Assembly (NCBI GenBank): GCA_958436475.1
Contig: CAUBKG010000021.1
Location: forward strand, 1-30,998
Reading direction: 5' to 3'
DNA from: an uncultured Clostridia bacterium
Lineage (GTDB): Bacteria; Bacillota; Clostridia; Oscillospirales; Acutalibacteraceae
DNA: 30,998 bases
Below, in pieces: positions 15,356 through 23,830 of the stretch. Below the pieces are notes generated by a model. The model ran no database searches. It saw nothing but the letters and a program-made list of their open reading frames with translations, and was not told the origin of the DNA. The position numbers and the translations under genes were made by a program. The first letter of the stretch is position 1; every line of letters begins with the position of its first letter.

Positions 15356-18115
15356 TTAAGAATTGGCGTTTTCTTTACCGGGAGCGCCGCAGCAGAACTT
15401 ATATTTTTTGCCGCTTCCGCAGGGGCAGGGATCGTTGCGGCCGGGCTTTTTGGCGGCCTTCGCGGGCTTCGGCTTTTCCGAGCCGGCGTCGCCTCCGCGC
15501 GATTCGGTGGAGGGGGTGGCAATCTGCTTGCGCTTCATATCCTCCTCGCGGCGGACCTCCACGGAAAGGATCAGCCGAGCGGTATCGCTGCAGATGGCGG
15601 AGGTCATGGCGTTGAACATATCGTAGCCTTCGTTGCGGTATTCGATCACCGGGTCATGCTGGCCATAGGCGCGCAGGTGGATGCCGTTTTTCAGCTCCTC
15701 CATGGCGTCGATATGATCCATCCAGTAAGTATCCACAGTGCGGAGCAGGATGACGCGCTCCAGCTCGCGCATGGTTTCGCTGCCAAAGCGTTTTTCCCGT
15801 TCTTCGTATTTTTCATGCGCCCGGTCGATCAGCTGCTGCTTGATATCCTCCGGCGAAAGCTGGTCGAGCTCGCGGCCGCTGAAACGGAAATCGTCTTCCG
15901 TGGTAAGCCAGCCGAGGAAAGCGTCACGCAGGGCGTCGAGATTCCATTCTTCCGGCGACTCGCTGCTGAGGAAGCGTGTGCCTTCCTCGTCGATTACATC
16001 CTCGATCATCTTGAGGATCTTATCCTTGAGATTCTCGCCGTTGAGCACCTGGTTGCGCTGGCCATACATAATTTCACGCTGGCGGTTCATTACGTCGTCG
16101 TATTGGAGAACGCTCTTACGAATGGAGAAGTTGCGGCCTTCCACACGGCGCTGCGCTTCCTCGATCTGCCGGGAAATCATCTTGCTCTCAATAGGTGTAT
16201 CCTCGGAAACGCCCAGGGTTTCCATGATGTTATAAATGCGCTCACCGCCGAAGAGACGCATGAGATCGTCTTCCAGGGAAATGAAGAAGCGGCTGACGCC
16301 CGGGTCGCCCTGACGGCCAGCACGGCCGCGCAGCTGGTTATCGATCCGGCGGGATTCATGGCGCTCGGTTCCGAGGATGTAAAGGCCTCCGGCCTCACGC
16401 ACCTCATCTGCCTCCGGCGCGATCATCTCTTTATATTTCCCCAGAAGCTCGGCATATGTTTTGCGGGAGTTTAGAATTTCTTCGTTATCGGTTTCCGAGA
16501 AGCTGGTGGCTTCGTCGATCAGCTCTTCCTCAAAGCCGTTTTTGCGCATTTCCGCTTTGGCGAGGTATTCCGCGTTGCCGCCGAGCACGATATCGGTGCC
16601 GCGGCCCGCCATGTTGGTGGCGATGGTAACGGCGTCCTTCTTACCGGCCTGTGCAATGATCTGCGCTTCCTTTTCGTGGTATTTTGCGTTCAGCACCTCA
16701 TGCTTGATGCCGCGGCGCTTGAGCGCGGAGCTGAGCTGTTCGGATTTATCGATCGTGATGGTACCCACCAGCACCGGCTGATGGCGTTCATGGCATTCGA
16801 CGATCTGCTCGATCACGGCGTTCAGCTTGGCTTTTTCCGTTTTATAGATGAGGTCGGACTCATCGGTACGCGCCACCGGCTTGTTGGTGGGGATTTCGAT
16901 AACATCCAGCTTATAAATCTCGTTGAATTCGGGCTCTTCGGTCAGGGCGGTACCGGTCATACCGGAGAGCTTTTTATAAAGGCGGAAATAGTTCTGGAAG
17001 GTGATGGTGGCAAGCGTGCGGTTTTCGTGTGCGACCTTCACGCCTTCCTTGGCTTCGATGGCCTGATGGAGGCCCTCGTTGTACCGGCGGCCGTACATCA
17101 GGCGGCCGGTGAATTCATCGACGATGATGACCTGGCCGTCGTCGCTGACAATGTAATCCTGGTCGCGGTGCATGACGCCGTGCGCCTTGATGGCCTGGTT
17201 GACGTGATGCAGGATGGTGACGTTATCGGGGTCCATCAGGTTTTCGAGGCCGAAATACTGCTCCGCCTTCTTCACGCCCTGCTGGGTGAGCGTTGCGGTC
17301 TTGGCTTTTTCGTCGATGATATAGTCGCAGTCGTACTGGTCGTTGTCCGCCTTGGTATCCATCTCCTTGAATTTGATCGAGGTCAAGGATTTCGCCAGGC
17401 GGTCGGCACGCTCATACATATCGGTGGATTTTTCCCCGCGGCCGGAAATGATGAGCGGCGTACGCGCTTCGTCGATGAGGATGGAGTCCACTTCGTCCAC
17501 AATGGCAAAGTTGAATTCGCGCTGCACCTTGTTTTCCTTATAGATCACCATGTTGTCCCGCAGGTAATCGAAGCCGAATTCGTTGTTGGTGCCGTAGGTG
17601 ATATCGGCGTTATAAGCGGCGCGGCGGTCGTCGTTTTCCACGCCATGCACCACGAGGCCGACGGTAAGGCCGAGATAGCGGTAAAGCTTGCCCATCCATT
17701 CCGAGTCGCGGCGGGCGAGGTAATCGTTTACCGTAACGATATGCACGCCTTCGCCGGGCAGGGCGTTCAGGTAAGCGGCGAGGGTGGCAACGAGCGTTTT
17801 GCCTTCACCGGTTTTCATTTCGGCGATGCGGCCCTGGTGCAGCACGATACCGCCGATGATCTGAACGGGGAAGTGGCGCATGCCGAGCACGCGGTCCGCC
17901 GCCTCCCGGCATGCGGCAAACGCATCGGGAAGAAGGTCGTCCAGCGTTTCGCCGTTACGCAGGCGCTCGCGGAATCGCTCCGTGTTGCCGCGCAGCTCCT
18001 CCTCGCTCATGGCCTTGTATGTTTCTTCGAGAGCAAGAACCTTTTGCTGAAGGGGGTAAATCTTTTTCAGCTCACGGGAGCTGTTGGAACCGAATATTTT
18101 TTGTATCAAACTCAT
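15356..18115 (-). CDS. secA: Protein translocase ATPase SecA
   Basis: This 919-residue ATPase motor drives preproteins through SecYEG at the membrane. Walker A is MKTGEGKT at residues 100-107, followed by the Walker B/DEAD-type DEVDSILIDEARTPL segment. The preprotein cross-linking domain, the second nucleotide-binding domain (NMAGRGTDIVLGG), the QLRGRAGRQGDPG segment, and the helical scaffold and wing regions all appear in order. The extreme C-terminus is the zinc-binding SecB/ribosome-contact motif C897-P-C899 ... C908-C909. Length is typical for clostridial SecA1. GGAGGT lies 7-8 nt before the ATG. An extended -10 promoter is at 18148-18156, and the bidirectional terminator at 15258-15297 follows the stop. 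Confidence 0.97.
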   Translation of the reverse strand: MSLIQKIFGSNSSRELKKIYPLQQKVLALEETYKAMSEEELRGNTERFRERLRNGETLDDLLPDAFAACREAADRVLGMRHFPVQIIGGIVLHQGRIAEMKTGEGKTLVATLAAYLNALPGEGVHIVTVNDYLARRDSEWMGKLYRYLGLTVGLVVHGVENDDRRAAYNADITYGTNNEFGFDYLRDNMVIYKENKVQREFNFAIVDEVDSILIDEARTPLIISGRGEKSTDMYERADRLAKSLTSIKFKEMDTKADNDQYDCDYIIDEKAKTATLTQQGVKKAEQYFGLENLMDPDNVTILHHVNQAIKAHGVMHRDQDYIVSDDGQVIIVDEFTGRLMYGRRYNEGLHQAIEAKEGVKVAHENRTLATITFQNYFRLYKKLSGMTGTALTEEPEFNEIYKLDVIEIPTNKPVARTDESDLIYKTEKAKLNAVIEQIVECHERHQPVLVGTITIDKSEQLSSALKRRGIKHEVLNAKYHEKEAQIIAQAGKKDAVTIATNMAGRGTDIVLGGNAEYLAKAEMRKNGFEEELIDEATSFSETDNEEILNSRKTYAELLGKYKEMIAPEADEVREAGGLYILGTERHESRRIDNQLRGRAGRQGDPGVSRFFISLEDDLMRLFGGERIYNIMETLGVSEDTPIESKMISRQIEEAQRRVEGRNFSIRKSVLQYDDVMNRQREIMYGQRNQVLNGENLKDKILKMIEDVIDEEGTRFLSSESPEEWNLDALRDAFLGWLTTEDDFRFSGRELDQLSPEDIKQQLIDRAHEKYEEREKRFGSETMRELERVILLRTVDTYWMDHIDAMEELKNGIHLRAYGQHDPVIEYRNEGYDMFNAMTSAICSDTARLILSVEVRREEDMKRKQIATPSTESRGGDAGSEKPKPAKAAKKPGRNDPCPCGSGKKYKFCCGAPGKENANS

Positions 18116-18147
18116 CTATGTACCTCCGTAAAAAAGCCATTTAATGA

Positions 18148-18156
18148 ATTATACCA
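18148..18156 (-). promoter_or_regulatory. Extended -10 promoter of secA
   Basis: On the minus strand TGG (18156-18154) directly precedes TATAAT (18153-18148), an extended -10 element. No good -35 is visible in the T-rich spacer. The start point would be about 25 nt before the secA ATG. Confidence 0.6.
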
Positions 18157-18223
18157 TATAACTAAAAAAAAGCCAGACGCGATTCTAAAATTAACAAAAT
18201 AATAATAATTCCTCTGCTGTGCG

Positions 18224-18266
18224 AAAAAAACAGCCCGAAAAGAGGAAAGACTCTTGAAGAACGGGC
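18224..18266 (-). terminator. Minus-strand terminator-like hairpin upstream of secA
   Basis: On the minus strand GCCCG (18266-18262) pairs with CGGGC (18237-18233), with an inner AAGAG/CTCTT stem (18255-18251 with 18244-18240). TG and seven T residues (18230-18224) follow. It would stop antisense transcripts coming out of gltX before secA, or act as a secA attenuator if a farther promoter exists. Confidence 0.5.
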
Positions 18267-18282
18267 CGATTTCTGCCATAAT
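18254..18282 (+). promoter_or_regulatory. Promoter of the gltX-glnS operon
   Basis: TTGAAG (18254-18259), 17-nt spacer, CATAAT (18277-18282). The leader to the ATG is only about 45 nt, too short for a T-box riboswitch. Confidence 0.6.
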
Positions 18283-18333
18283 ATTAAAGTATATTTTGGA
18301 ACCCCAGGTAAAGCAGCGGGTTCATCGGAAGGA

Positions 18334-20031
18334 ATGTCGGAACGAAATATGAATGAATTGGAACAGCTCGCGGAGCGCCTGTTTCCCGCGGCGGAAAAAA
18401 TACCGGAAGAGATCGAACAGGAATATCCTGAAAGAAACCTGCCGGAGGGGGCGGTGGTAACGCGTTTCGCACCCAGCCCCACAGGCTTTCTGCATATCGG
18501 CGGCCTGTTTGCCGCCATGATTGCAAAAACAACTGCAAGGCAGAGCGGCGGCGTGTTTTTCCTCCGGATTGAGGACACCGATAAAAAGCGCGAGATCGAA
18601 AACGGCGTTGGCGCCGTGATAGAGGGCCTGAAAGCCTTCGGCGTGGCTTTCGATGAAGGCGTAACCGGCGAAGGGGGGGAAAAGGGAGCCTACGGCCCCT
18701 ATTTCCAAAGCCGGCGCAAAGGGATTTACCAGTCGTTTGCCAAAAAGCTGTTTTTGGAAGGGCTCGCCTATCCCTGCTTCTGCAGCCCGGAGCAGCTGGA
18801 CGAAATCCGCACCGGCCAGGAAAGGGACAAGCTGCGCACCGGATATTACGGCCCTTATGCCCGCTGCCGCGCTCTTTCTTTTGAAGAGATCGAGCGGCGG
18901 CTGGAGGAAGGCCGGCCGTTCGTTATCCGCCTGAAGTCCCCGGGAAGCGAAGAAAACCGGTTCAGCTTCCGCGACCTCGTCAAGGGGAAAATCGAAATGC
19001 CGGAGAACGATCAGGATATCGTCCTCCTCAAGGCGGACGGCATCCCGACCTACCATTTTGCCCATGCGGTGGACGACCATTTGATGCGCACGACGCTGGT
19101 CGTCCGGGGAGATGAATGGATTTCTTCCGTTCCCATCCATTTGCAGCTCTTCCGGCTGCTCCAGTTCCGCGCTCCGAAATACGCCCATATTTCCCCCATT
19201 ATGAAGGAAGAAAACGGCGGCAAGCGGAAGCTCAGCAAGCGCAAGGACCCGGAGGCGGCGGTCACCTTTTACCATGAGGAAGGGTATCCGCGGCAGAGCG
19301 TGATGGAATACCTGATGACCCTTGCCAATTCCGTGTTTGAAGACTGGCGGCGTGCGAATCCAAAGGCGCCGGTTTCCGAATATCCCTTCAAGCTTTCGAA
19401 GATGAGCCTTTCCGGGGCGCTCTTTGACCTTGTGAAGCTGAACGATGTGAGTAAAAACACCATTTGCTTCTTCCCGGCGGAGCAGGTCCGCGATGAGGTT
19501 ACGGCGTGGGCGAAGCAGTACCGGCCCCGGCTCGCGGCGCTTCTGGAACGGGACCCGGATTACGCAGCGGCGATTTTCAGCATTGACCGGGAAGGGAAAA
19601 AGCCGCGCAAGGATATTGCCCGCTGGTCGGAAGTGGAAGACTATGTTTCCTATTTTTACGACGAGCTGTGGGACGGCAGGCAGGAAAAGCCGGAAAACAT
19701 CGCCCCGGAGGACGCGGCCGCCGTGCTGAAGCGGTATCTCGAAGTATATGACCCGGCAGACGATAAGGACGAGTGGTTCCGCAAGATCAAGGAGCTGTGC
19801 GGCAATCTCGGCTTTGCGGGAGAGGTAAAGGCCTATAAACAGTCCCCGGAAAGCTATAAGGGCCATGTGGGAGATGTGAGCGGCATCATCCGCATAGCGG
19901 CTACGGGACGCAAAAACACGCCGGACCTTTATGAAATCCTCCGCCTTTTAGGGGCGGAGCGGTTCCAAATGCGGGCGGAGAAGTTTATCAAACAGTTGGA
20001 GGAGGAAGTTTCCGTTGGACGAAACGATTAA
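18334..20031 (+). CDS. gltX: Glutamate--tRNA ligase (GluRS), class I
   Basis: This 565-residue class I aminoacyl-tRNA synthetase attaches glutamate to its tRNA. The first signature is FAPSPTGFLHIGG, with HIGG at residues 54-57. The second is K299-LSKR. RIEDTDKKREIENG, YFQSRR, RLKSPG and the DQDIVLLKADGIPTYHFAHAVDDHLM block confirm GluRS. It is longer than standard bacterial GluRS, with about 45 extra N-terminal residues and a long insert after the KLSKR region. The start is uncertain: GGAAGGA touches the ATG at 18334, and the next ATG at 18349 is too far from it. The gene overlaps glnS by 17 nt. Because a GlnRS is encoded next door, this GluRS is probably specific for tRNA-Glu; that is inference. 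Confidence 0.92.
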   Translation: MSERNMNELEQLAERLFPAAEKIPEEIEQEYPERNLPEGAVVTRFAPSPTGFLHIGGLFAAMIAKTTARQSGGVFFLRIEDTDKKREIENGVGAVIEGLKAFGVAFDEGVTGEGGEKGAYGPYFQSRRKGIYQSFAKKLFLEGLAYPCFCSPEQLDEIRTGQERDKLRTGYYGPYARCRALSFEEIERRLEEGRPFVIRLKSPGSEENRFSFRDLVKGKIEMPENDQDIVLLKADGIPTYHFAHAVDDHLMRTTLVVRGDEWISSVPIHLQLFRLLQFRAPKYAHISPIMKEENGGKRKLSKRKDPEAAVTFYHEEGYPRQSVMEYLMTLANSVFEDWRRANPKAPVSEYPFKLSKMSLSGALFDLVKLNDVSKNTICFFPAEQVRDEVTAWAKQYRPRLAALLERDPDYAAAIFSIDREGKKPRKDIARWSEVEDYVSYFYDELWDGRQEKPENIAPEDAAAVLKRYLEVYDPADDKDEWFRKIKELCGNLGFAGEVKAYKQSPESYKGHVGDVSGIIRIAATGRKNTPDLYEILRLLGAERFQMRAEKFIKQLEEEVSVGRND

Positions 20032-21673
20032 TTTTATTCACGAGGCCATCAACGAAGACCTCGAAAAAGGCGTATATCATAAGGTTCAGACCCGCTTCCC
20101 GCCGGAGCCGAACGGCTATCTGCACATTGGGCACGCAAAAGCCATCTGCATCGATTTCGGCACGGCGGAAAAATACGGCGGCGTATGCAACCTTCGTTTC
20201 GACGATACCAACCCCATAAAGGAAGACGTGGAATACGTGGAATCCATTATGGAGGATATCCAGTGGCTCGGCTTCCAGTGGGCCAATGTCTATTTTGCAT
20301 CGGATTATTTTGATTTTGTATATGAGTGCGCCCTCAGGCTGATTGAAAAAGGCAAGGCGTATGTGGACGATTTATCGGCGGAGGAAATCCGGGAATACCG
20401 CGGCACGCTCAAGGAGCCGGGGCGCGAAAGCCCGTACAGGAACCGCAGCATCGAAGAAAACCTTGAGCTGTTCCGCCGTATGACGGCGGGGGAATTCGGA
20501 AACGGGGAAAAGGTGCTGCGCGCGAAGATCGATATGGCTTCCGGCAACCTCAACATGCGCGACCCGGTTATTTACCGCATTTTAAAGGCTCCGCATCACC
20601 GCACGGGAGACAAATGGTGCGTGTACCCGATGTACGATTTCGCGCACCCGCTTTCCGATGCGAAGGAGGGGGTCACCTTCTCGCTGTGCACGCTGGAATT
20701 TGAAGACCACCGCCCGCTGTACGATTGGTTCTTAAAAGAGCTGGAGATCGAAGAACCGCCGCGCCAAATTGAATTTGCGCGCCTCAACCTGAATTATACC
20801 CTCACGAGCAAGCGCCGCTGCTTAGCGCTCGTAAACGAAGGCGTGGTCAGCGGATGGGATGATCCGCGTATGTCCACCCTGTGCGGGATGCGCCGCAGGG
20901 GATACCCGGCGGCGGCCATCCGTGAGTTCTGCAAGAAAATCGGCGTTTCCAAGGCCTACAGCGTTGTGGATTTTTCCCTTCTCGAGCACTGCGTGAGGGA
21001 TAACCTCAACCAGAACGCCCCGCGCGCCATGGCCGTGCTGCACCCGGTGAAGGTCGTGATCGATAATTACCCCGAAGGCCAAACCGAAGAGATTTTAGTG
21101 GATGTCCACCCCGACCGCCCCGAGCTCGGGCAGAGGGCCGTCACCTTCTCCCGCGAGCTGTATATCGAAGAAGGGGATTATCTCGAAAACCCGCCCAAGG
21201 GCTATTTCCGCCTCTCTCCCGGCAGGGAGGTCCGCCTCAAGAGCGCCTATTACGTGACCTGCCAGTCTGCTGTTACAGACGAAACGGGAAAAGTGGTGGA
21301 GATCCACTGCACCTATGACCCGGAAACCCGCGGCGGCAGCTCGCCGGACGGCAGAAAGGTGCGGGGAACTATCCAGTGGGTATCGGCAGATTACTGTGTG
21401 GATGCGGAAATCCGGCTGTATGACCGCCTGTTCCGCGTGGAAAATCCTTCCGATGAATCGAACGGCGAATTCCACACCAACCTGAATCCCGATTCCGAAG
21501 TCGTGCTCACCGGCTGCAAGCTGGAAGACGGCCTGCGCCACCTCGAGCCGGGCGATACCTTCCAGTTCATGCGCCACGGCTATTTCTGCCTCGACCCGGA
21601 CAGCACCGAAGGCCGCCTTGTCTTCAACCGTACGGTCGCGCTCAAGGATTCGTGGGAAAAGGCAAAAAAATAA
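20015..21673 (+). CDS. glnS: Glutamine--tRNA ligase (GlnRS)
   Basis: This 552-residue class I synthetase charges tRNA-Gln directly. Signatures are FPPEPNGYLHIGHAK, with HIGH at residues 37-40, and the GlnRS-specific RFDDTNP segment. In place of VMSKR the class signature reads LTSKR at residues 263-267. The PTYDFAHP-type segment appears as YPMYDFAHPLSDA, and two anticodon-binding beta barrels fill about 330-550. The TTG start at 20015 is supported by GGAGGAGG about 9 nt upstream and by the normal GlnRS length; it lies inside the end of gltX (17-nt overlap), implying translational coupling. Most Firmicutes lack GlnRS and make Gln-tRNA by amidation, so this gene probably traces to an old horizontal transfer within Clostridia. 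Confidence 0.95.
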   Translation: MDETINFIHEAINEDLEKGVYHKVQTRFPPEPNGYLHIGHAKAICIDFGTAEKYGGVCNLRFDDTNPIKEDVEYVESIMEDIQWLGFQWANVYFASDYFDFVYECALRLIEKGKAYVDDLSAEEIREYRGTLKEPGRESPYRNRSIEENLELFRRMTAGEFGNGEKVLRAKIDMASGNLNMRDPVIYRILKAPHHRTGDKWCVYPMYDFAHPLSDAKEGVTFSLCTLEFEDHRPLYDWFLKELEIEEPPRQIEFARLNLNYTLTSKRRCLALVNEGVVSGWDDPRMSTLCGMRRRGYPAAAIREFCKKIGVSKAYSVVDFSLLEHCVRDNLNQNAPRAMAVLHPVKVVIDNYPEGQTEEILVDVHPDRPELGQRAVTFSRELYIEEGDYLENPPKGYFRLSPGREVRLKSAYYVTCQSAVTDETGKVVEIHCTYDPETRGGSSPDGRKVRGTIQWVSADYCVDAEIRLYDRLFRVENPSDESNGEFHTNLNPDSEVVLTGCKLEDGLRHLEPGDTFQFMRHGYFCLDPDSTEGRLVFNRTVALKDSWEKAKK

Positions 21674-21692
21674 AAAATCCGGTCGTTTTCTA

Positions 21693-21721
21693 TTGCAGTG
21701 GCACGAAAAATTGTTTATAAT
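21693..21721 (+). promoter_or_regulatory. Promoter of the IscU-like/GGGtGRT operon
   Basis: TTGCAG (21693-21698), 17-nt spacer, perfect TATAAT (21716-21721). The leader of about 130 nt holds a CCTGCC/GGCAGG-type hairpin near 21754-21777 and a CCGG...CCGG hairpin near 21820-21833. I cannot match it to a known riboswitch. Confidence 0.7.
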
Positions 21722-21858
21722 AAATCTGTATGTGAAATTATTAACACATAGAGCCTGCCGCCGGGAACGGGGCAGGGCGCACACGGCCGTATTCCGGCAT
21801 GCGCGCTTCATTCACGGTCCGGAGTTTTCCGGGTCATCACACTGAAAGGAGCATACTT

Positions 21859-22551
21859 ATGAATTATTCCCACGAAGTGGAGCAAATGTGCACCGTCGCC
21901 AAGGGCCCGCATCATGGCCCCGCGCCCATTCCGGAAGAAGGAAAATGGGTAAAAGCTTATGAAATCAAGGATATTTCCGGCCTGTCCCACGGAATCGGCT
22001 GGTGCGCTCCGCAGCAGGGCATGTGCAAGCTCACCCTGAATGTGAAGGAAGGCATCATCGAAGAGGCGCTGGTGGAAACCTGCGGCTGCTCCGGTATGAC
22101 CCACTCCGCCGCCATGGCAGCGGAAATCCTCATGGGCAAAACCCTTCTCGAAGCCCTCAATACCGACCTCGTTTGCGACGCTATCAACGTTGCCATGCGC
22201 GAGATTTTCAAGCAGCTGGCCTACGGCCGCTCTCAGACCGCGTTCTCCGAAGACGGCCTGCCGATCGGCGCTTCTCTCGAGGACCTCGGCAAGGGCCTGC
22301 GTTCGCAGGTAGGCACTATGTTCGCCACCAAGGTGAAGGGCGTCAGATATATGGAAATGGCGGAAGGCTATATCCTTTCCGTTGCGCTGGATGAAAACAA
22401 CGAAGCCATCGGCTACAAATTCGTCCGCGTTGGCAAAATGCTGGAGGATATCCGCCACGGTATGGACCCGAAGGAAGCGTACGAAAAGAATATCGGCGTA
22501 TACGGCCGTTATGAAAATGCGGCGAAATACATAGATCCGCGTGAAGAATAA
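21859..22551 (+). CDS. IscU/NifU-like iron-sulfur scaffold family protein
   Basis: This 230-residue protein has an IscU/NifU-like region. The stretch ETCGCSGMTHSAAMAAEILMGKTLLEAL (residues 73-100) parallels the IscU segment around its second cluster cysteine, followed by C106 in LVCDAINVAM. Further cysteines are C11, C49, C56, C75 and C77, more than a classical IscU. After about residue 110 the chain leaves the IscU pattern (KQLAYGRSQTAFSEDGLPIGAS, then VKGVRYMEMAEGYILSVALD), a part I cannot assign. The start at 21859 follows AAAGGAG. The open frame reaches back to 21799, but that extension has no ribosome site. The gene lies 33 nt before the GGGtGRT gene and both sit between one promoter and one terminator. 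Scaffold activity is inferred from the family only. Confidence 0.78.
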   Translation: MNYSHEVEQMCTVAKGPHHGPAPIPEEGKWVKAYEIKDISGLSHGIGWCAPQQGMCKLTLNVKEGIIEEALVETCGCSGMTHSAAMAAEILMGKTLLEALNTDLVCDAINVAMREIFKQLAYGRSQTAFSEDGLPIGASLEDLGKGLRSQVGTMFATKVKGVRYMEMAEGYILSVALDENNEAIGYKFVRVGKMLEDIRHGMDPKEAYEKNIGVYGRYENAAKYIDPREE

Positions 22552-22584
22552 TCAATACCATACTGTAAAGGAGGACATATAACA

Positions 22585-23592
22585 ATGGCTAACAATGTAA
22601 GTTTCGAAGGCAAAGAAAGAAGAATGGCCAAGATTGAAGAATGTCTCAAAGAGTATGGCATTGACAGTCTTGAAGCGGCGCGCGACCTCTGCCTCGGCAA
22701 GGGGATCGACGTGGAAGCCCTCGTGAAGGGCGTTCAGCCCATCGCGTTTGAAAACGCGGTTTGGGCCTATACGCTCGGCACGGCGGTTGCCATAAAGAAA
22801 AACAGCAAAACGGCTGCCGAAGCGGCGGAAGCGATCGGCATCGGCCTGCAGGCGTTCTGCATTCCGGGGTCCGTTGCGGAGCAGCGCAAGGTAGGCCTCG
22901 GCCACGGCAATCTCGCGGCGATGCTCCTCCGCGATGAAACCAAGTGCTTCTGCTTCCTCGCCGGCCATGAATCCTTCGCGGCTGCGGAAGGTGCGATCGG
23001 TATCGCCCGCGCGGCGGATAAGGTCCGCAAGGAACCGCTCCAGATTATCCTCAACGGCCTCGGCAAGGACGCGGCTTATATCATCTCCCGTATCAACGGC
23101 TTCACCTATGTGAAAACGGATTACGATTTCTACACCGGCGAGCTGAAAATCGAAGAGACCCGCGCATTTTCCGACGGCGAGCGTGCCAAGGTCCGCTGCT
23201 ACGGCGCGAACGACGTGCTCGAGGGCGTGGCCATCATGAAGCACGAGGGTGTGGATGTTTCCATCACCGGCAACTCCACGAACCCGACCCGCTTCCAGCA
23301 CCTCGTTGCCGGCACCTATAAGAAATGGTGCGGCGAAAACGATAAGAAATACTTCTCCGTTGCTTCCGGCGGCGGCACCGGCCGCACCCTCCATCCGGAC
23401 AATATGGCGGCAGGCCCCGCTTCTTATGGCCTGACCGACTCTATGGGACGTATGCACGGCGACGCGCAGTTTGCCGGCTCCTCTTCCGTTCCGGCGCACG
23501 TAGAAATGATGGGCCTCATCGGCATGGGCAACAACCCGATGGTCGGCGCATCCGTTGCGTGTGCGGTTGCGGTGGAAGAAGCTTTGAAATAA
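22585..23592 (+). CDS. GGGtGRT family protein, function unknown
   Basis: This 335-residue protein belongs to the family named for its GGGtGRT motif, seen here at residues 262-268 followed by LHPDNMAAGPASYG. No biochemical role is known to me. Other conserved-looking parts are an N-terminal helical segment (about 5-30), FENAVWAYTLGTAVAIKK, FCIPGSVAEQRKVGLGHGNLAAM, KCFCFLAGHESFAAAEGAIG and a Gly-rich end (MGLIGMGNNPMVGASVAC). The Gly-rich loops suggest nucleotide or phosphate binding, and several cysteines (KCFCF, FCIPG) could hold metal; both are guesses. No signal peptide or membrane helix is seen. AAAGGAGG lies just before the start. The neighbour encodes an IscU-like protein, and this pairing recurs in anaerobes, which hints at a joint Fe-S or redox role. 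Confidence 0.88.
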   Translation: MANNVSFEGKERRMAKIEECLKEYGIDSLEAARDLCLGKGIDVEALVKGVQPIAFENAVWAYTLGTAVAIKKNSKTAAEAAEAIGIGLQAFCIPGSVAEQRKVGLGHGNLAAMLLRDETKCFCFLAGHESFAAAEGAIGIARAADKVRKEPLQIILNGLGKDAAYIISRINGFTYVKTDYDFYTGELKIEETRAFSDGERAKVRCYGANDVLEGVAIMKHEGVDVSITGNSTNPTRFQHLVAGTYKKWCGENDKKYFSVASGGGTGRTLHPDNMAAGPASYGLTDSMGRMHGDAQFAGSSSVPAHVEMMGLIGMGNNPMVGASVACAVAVEEALK

Positions 23593-23623
23593 GGCCCAAA
23601 TCGCAAATTATCAGTACTTCATA

Positions 23624-23665
23624 AAAGGCTTCCGGCAAGAAATTGTTCCGGGAGCCTTTCTTTTT
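23624..23665 (+). terminator. Rho-independent terminator after the GGGtGRT gene
   Basis: AAAGGCT (23624-23630) plus CCGG (23632-23635) pair with CCGG (23648-23651) plus AGCCTTT (23653-23659) across a single mismatch. C and five T residues follow. Confidence 0.85.
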
Positions 23666-23767
23666 GGCCCCTGCCGGGATGCCGCTTTGCAATCGGTTTT
23701 TTCGTTTCCGTGCCGGCGTCCGGCAGGGCAAAACAAAAAGCAAAGGATATTTGCCCGCAAAAGTTTA

Positions 23768-23796
23768 TTGCAATGTGTGCCGCGGTATACTAAAAT
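23768..23796 (+). promoter_or_regulatory. Promoter for obgE
   Basis: TTGCAA (23768-23773), 17-nt spacer, TAAAAT (23791-23796), about 35 nt before the obgE ATG. Confidence 0.6.
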
Positions 23797-23830
23797 ATGA
23801 CTATATCGTTCAAGTTTAAGGAGAACTCCT

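Noticed and set aside
16676..18202. 508-codon plus-strand open frame opposite secA
   Set aside because: Antisense shadow of a highly biased GC-rich gene; it contains the secA promoter region and no recognisable domain.
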